This document shows, one piece after another, positions 61,871-64,000 of a stretch of 64,000 bases of DNA; position 1 is the first letter of the stretch; every line of letters starts with the position of its first letter. This DNA is from Niabella ginsenosidivorans (GTDB lineage: Bacteria; Bacteroidota; Bacteroidia; Chitinophagales; Chitinophagaceae), in NCBI RefSeq assembly GCF_001654455.1, contig NZ_CP015772.1, positions 1,612,001 through 1,676,000 of the forward strand, in the 5' to 3' direction. The notes below the pieces were generated by a model. The model made no database searches, was not told the DNA's origin, and worked only from the letters and a program-made list of their open reading frames with translations. The position numbers and the translations under genes were made by a program.

Positions 61871-64000
61871 ATGAAAAATAGCTGGTTAAAGAAGAGTATT
61901 CCGCACGTTATTGCTGTTGTTATTTTTGTTATTGTATCACTGATCTTCTGCAAACCCGTTTTAGAAGGCAATGAACTGCAGCAGCATGACATTGTAGGCT
62001 GGAAGGGGGCAGCCCAGAACGCGTATGACGTGAAAGCAAAAACGGGTAAGATGCCGTTATGGAATACCAACCTGTTCAGCGGCATGCCTAATTACCAGAT
62101 TGCAATGGAAGGAAAGTCGGTACTGCCTGATCTTAATAAGGTGTTTGGACTGTGGCTTCCCGAACCTGCAAATTTCTTATTTATTGCCTGCATTTGTTTT
62201 TATATTCTTGGAATAGCGTTGGGACTGAACCCGGTTGTTTCCATATTAGGCGCGTTGGCCTATGGCTTTTCTACTTATAACCCCGTGATCATTTCAGTCG
62301 GCCATAATACAAAAATGCTGGCCATCGGCTATATGCCTTTGTTATTGGCTGGCCTCCTGCTGATTTTTAAAAAGCGATACTGGTCGGGACTGGCTGTGGC
62401 AACGCTTGGTGCTTATATGGAGCTGATGTCCAATCACCCACAGATTAACTATTACTTTTTTATTATTGCAGGGCTGATAACGGTGTTCTATGTTGTTAAA
62501 TGGATCAAGGAAAAAGACTTTAAACAAATAGGAGTTGCTGTTGTGTTGTGCGGTATAGCAGCTGCTGTAGGTTTGGGATCTTATTATTTATCTTTTGCCA
62601 CAACAAAAGAATATACAGATTATACCATGCGTGGAGGAAAATCTGTTGACATACAGGGAGACCAGGTAAAGGAAGCAAAGACTACCGGTTTGGATAAAGA
62701 TTATGCGCTTTCCTATAGTATGAAAATGCCGGAGCCTTTGGTAATGCTGATGCCTAATGCATATGGAGGAAGCTCTGCCAATACTATAGGGGAGGATTCT
62801 AAGGTTATTGACCGTCTTACCAGCATGGGGATGCCTGCTAACCAGGTTGGGCAATTTGCTAACCTGCCTGTTTACTGGGGAGGGATGATTAAGCCGGGGG
62901 AAGTTGGTACCAGCGGCCCGCCTTATGTTGGAGCAATCATTTGCCTGCTGGCACTGGCGGGTTTTGTTATTGTAAAAGGGCCCGTGAAATGGGGATTGCT
63001 GATTGCAACGATACTGGCTGTTGTCATGAGCTGGGGAAGCTATTTTGCAGGATTCAATGAGGTGCTGTTGGAGCATCTTCCATTGTACAATAAATTCAGG
63101 GCACCATCAATGGCCCTTGTGATCCCTGAACTGACTTTAGCGGTAATGGCCGTGATCACAGCACAGCAGCTCTTCTTTGCTCCGGGAGGAAAAGAGCTCC
63201 TGCAACAGAATTTTAAAAAGATCCTGTACGCATTTGGCGGGCTGATTGTTTTTTTAGGATTGGTATACCTGGGACAGAGCTATACGCCCGGTTATGCGGA
63301 ACAGATCCTTGAAATGAGCAATATTGACAAGAACTCCGGTATTTACCCCGCGATCCTGGCAGGGTTAAAAGCCGACCGGCAGGCACTGTTTGGCGGCCAG
63401 ATCTTAAGAACCATTTTATTTGCTGCACTGGTGCTGGGTGTTCTTTACCTGTACCTGAAGAATGCCTTCAAACCGGCGGTGGCTACCATCATACTGGCAT
63501 TGATCGTTTTTATTGATCTATGGTCAGTTGACAAGAAATATTTAACAGATGATTATTATGTTCCTAAGGACAGCGGAACAGCTGTATTTGTAAAAACTCC
63601 TGTCGATGAGCAGATCCTGCAGGACAAAGATCCTCATTTCCGGGTGCTGAATATGGCTGAGGGAATGAACGGCAATCATACGGCTTATTTTCACCGGTCC
63701 GTATTAGGCTACCATCCGGCCAAGCTCAGGATCTACCAGGACGTTATTGAACGCTACTTTAGCCAGGGAATGCCGTCTCAGGAAGTACTGAACGCGTTGG
63801 ATACAAAATACCTGGTTACCCAGAACCAGCAGGGACAGCAAATGGTATTGCCGAACCCCGGTGCTTACGGCGCAGCATGGTTTGTAAAAGCCGTAAAACC
63901 CGAGCCTAATGATGCCGCCGAACTTCAGGCAATCGGAAATACACATTTAAAAGATACTGCTATTGTACCGCAGTCAGCAGCAGCATCCATCAGTGGGCTG
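61871..64000 (+). CDS. YfhO-like large membrane protein, 3' end outside the window
   Basis: 710 codons from ATG at 61871 run uninterrupted to the window end. A first membrane helix (HVIAVVIFVIVSLIFCKPVL) precedes the motif LEGNELQQHDIVGWKGAAQN, then NTNLFSGMPNYQIAMEGKSV and repeated helices. The periplasmic loops contain TMRGGKSVDIQG and PNAYGGSS, followed by LPLYNKFRAPSMALVIPELT and a soluble C-terminal part (DPHFRVLNMAEGMNGNHTAY). This is the layout of YfhO-family proteins, GT-C-like membrane proteins implicated in glycosylation of cell-surface polymers. In Bacteroidota the acceptor is unknown. The start is 157 bp from the divergent small membrane gene, and the tandem repeat lies between. 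Confidence 0.88.
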   Translation, partial: MKNSWLKKSIPHVIAVVIFVIVSLIFCKPVLEGNELQQHDIVGWKGAAQNAYDVKAKTGKMPLWNTNLFSGMPNYQIAMEGKSVLPDLNKVFGLWLPEPANFLFIACICFYILGIALGLNPVVSILGALAYGFSTYNPVIISVGHNTKMLAIGYMPLLLAGLLLIFKKRYWSGLAVATLGAYMELMSNHPQINYYFFIIAGLITVFYVVKWIKEKDFKQIGVAVVLCGIAAAVGLGSYYLSFATTKEYTDYTMRGGKSVDIQGDQVKEAKTTGLDKDYALSYSMKMPEPLVMLMPNAYGGSSANTIGEDSKVIDRLTSMGMPANQVGQFANLPVYWGGMIKPGEVGTSGPPYVGAIICLLALAGFVIVKGPVKWGLLIATILAVVMSWGSYFAGFNEVLLEHLPLYNKFRAPSMALVIPELTLAVMAVITAQQLFFAPGGKELLQQNFKKILYAFGGLIVFLGLVYLGQSYTPGYAEQILEMSNIDKNSGIYPAILAGLKADRQALFGGQILRTILFAALVLGVLYLYLKNAFKPAVATIILALIVFIDLWSVDKKYLTDDYYVPKDSGTAVFVKTPVDEQILQDKDPHFRVLNMAEGMNGNHTAYFHRSVLGYHPAKLRIYQDVIERYFSQGMPSQEVLNALDTKYLVTQNQQGQQMVLPNPGAYGAAWFVKAVKPEPNDAAELQAIGNTHLKDTAIVPQSAAASISGL

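Overview
The window looks like chromosomal DNA of a Bacteroidota bacterium, most likely family Chitinophagaceae. The evidence is two SusC/SusD pairs, a glycan-sensing propeller kinase with an AraC-type regulator, Bacteroidota-style TAnnTTTG promoter boxes, type B L31, the Bacteroidota GlmU-like protein and Chitinophagaceae-type intergenic repeats. The genus cannot be fixed from sequence alone. No rRNA, tRNA, CRISPR array, transposase or prophage was recognised.

Layout. 1-6.2 kb: small housekeeping genes (LacI regulator, acylphosphatase plus a catalytically dead-looking paralogue, fRMsr, DinB-like protein, gamma-glutamyltransferase) around a graveyard holding a sugar-permease fragment and a frameshifted two-domain DUF4440 gene. 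6.4-18 kb: secreted PIG-L protein, two tiny membrane proteins missed by length cut-offs, an SSS symporter, an ATP-binding regulator split at a dnaX-like slippery heptamer, a secreted PHP-like protein, a P-loop protein, a VanX-like dipeptidase and a HI0933-type flavoprotein.

18.6-47.8 kb: a large polysaccharide utilisation locus. A two-component system, split into a kinase and a separate REC-AraC regulator, faces two SusC/SusD sets (the first SusC is frameshifted). With them are three GH43 enzymes, a GH127 beta-L-arabinofuranosidase, a DUF4965-type glutaminase-like protein, a GH-A clan lipoprotein, a DUF3823 surface lipoprotein, an aldose 1-epimerase and a GH2 enzyme. Together they suggest capture and breakdown of an arabinose-rich plant glycan. 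A 21-bp-spaced direct repeat of TGAGACA lies upstream of both susC genes and the GH2 gene, and is the best candidate for the regulator's operator.

48-64 kb: mostly core functions (GNAT, Ppx and Ppk1, TrmH-type methyltransferase, YajQ, L31, GlmU-like, TpiA, CarA, queuosine-precursor transporter, a YfhO-like membrane protein cut by the window end). They are interrupted by an A+T-rich trio of a flippase, a lone hypothetical protein and a multi-pass membrane protein. Intergenic spaces carry several families of interspersed repeats, including two inverted copies of a roughly 225-bp element 10.8 kb apart.
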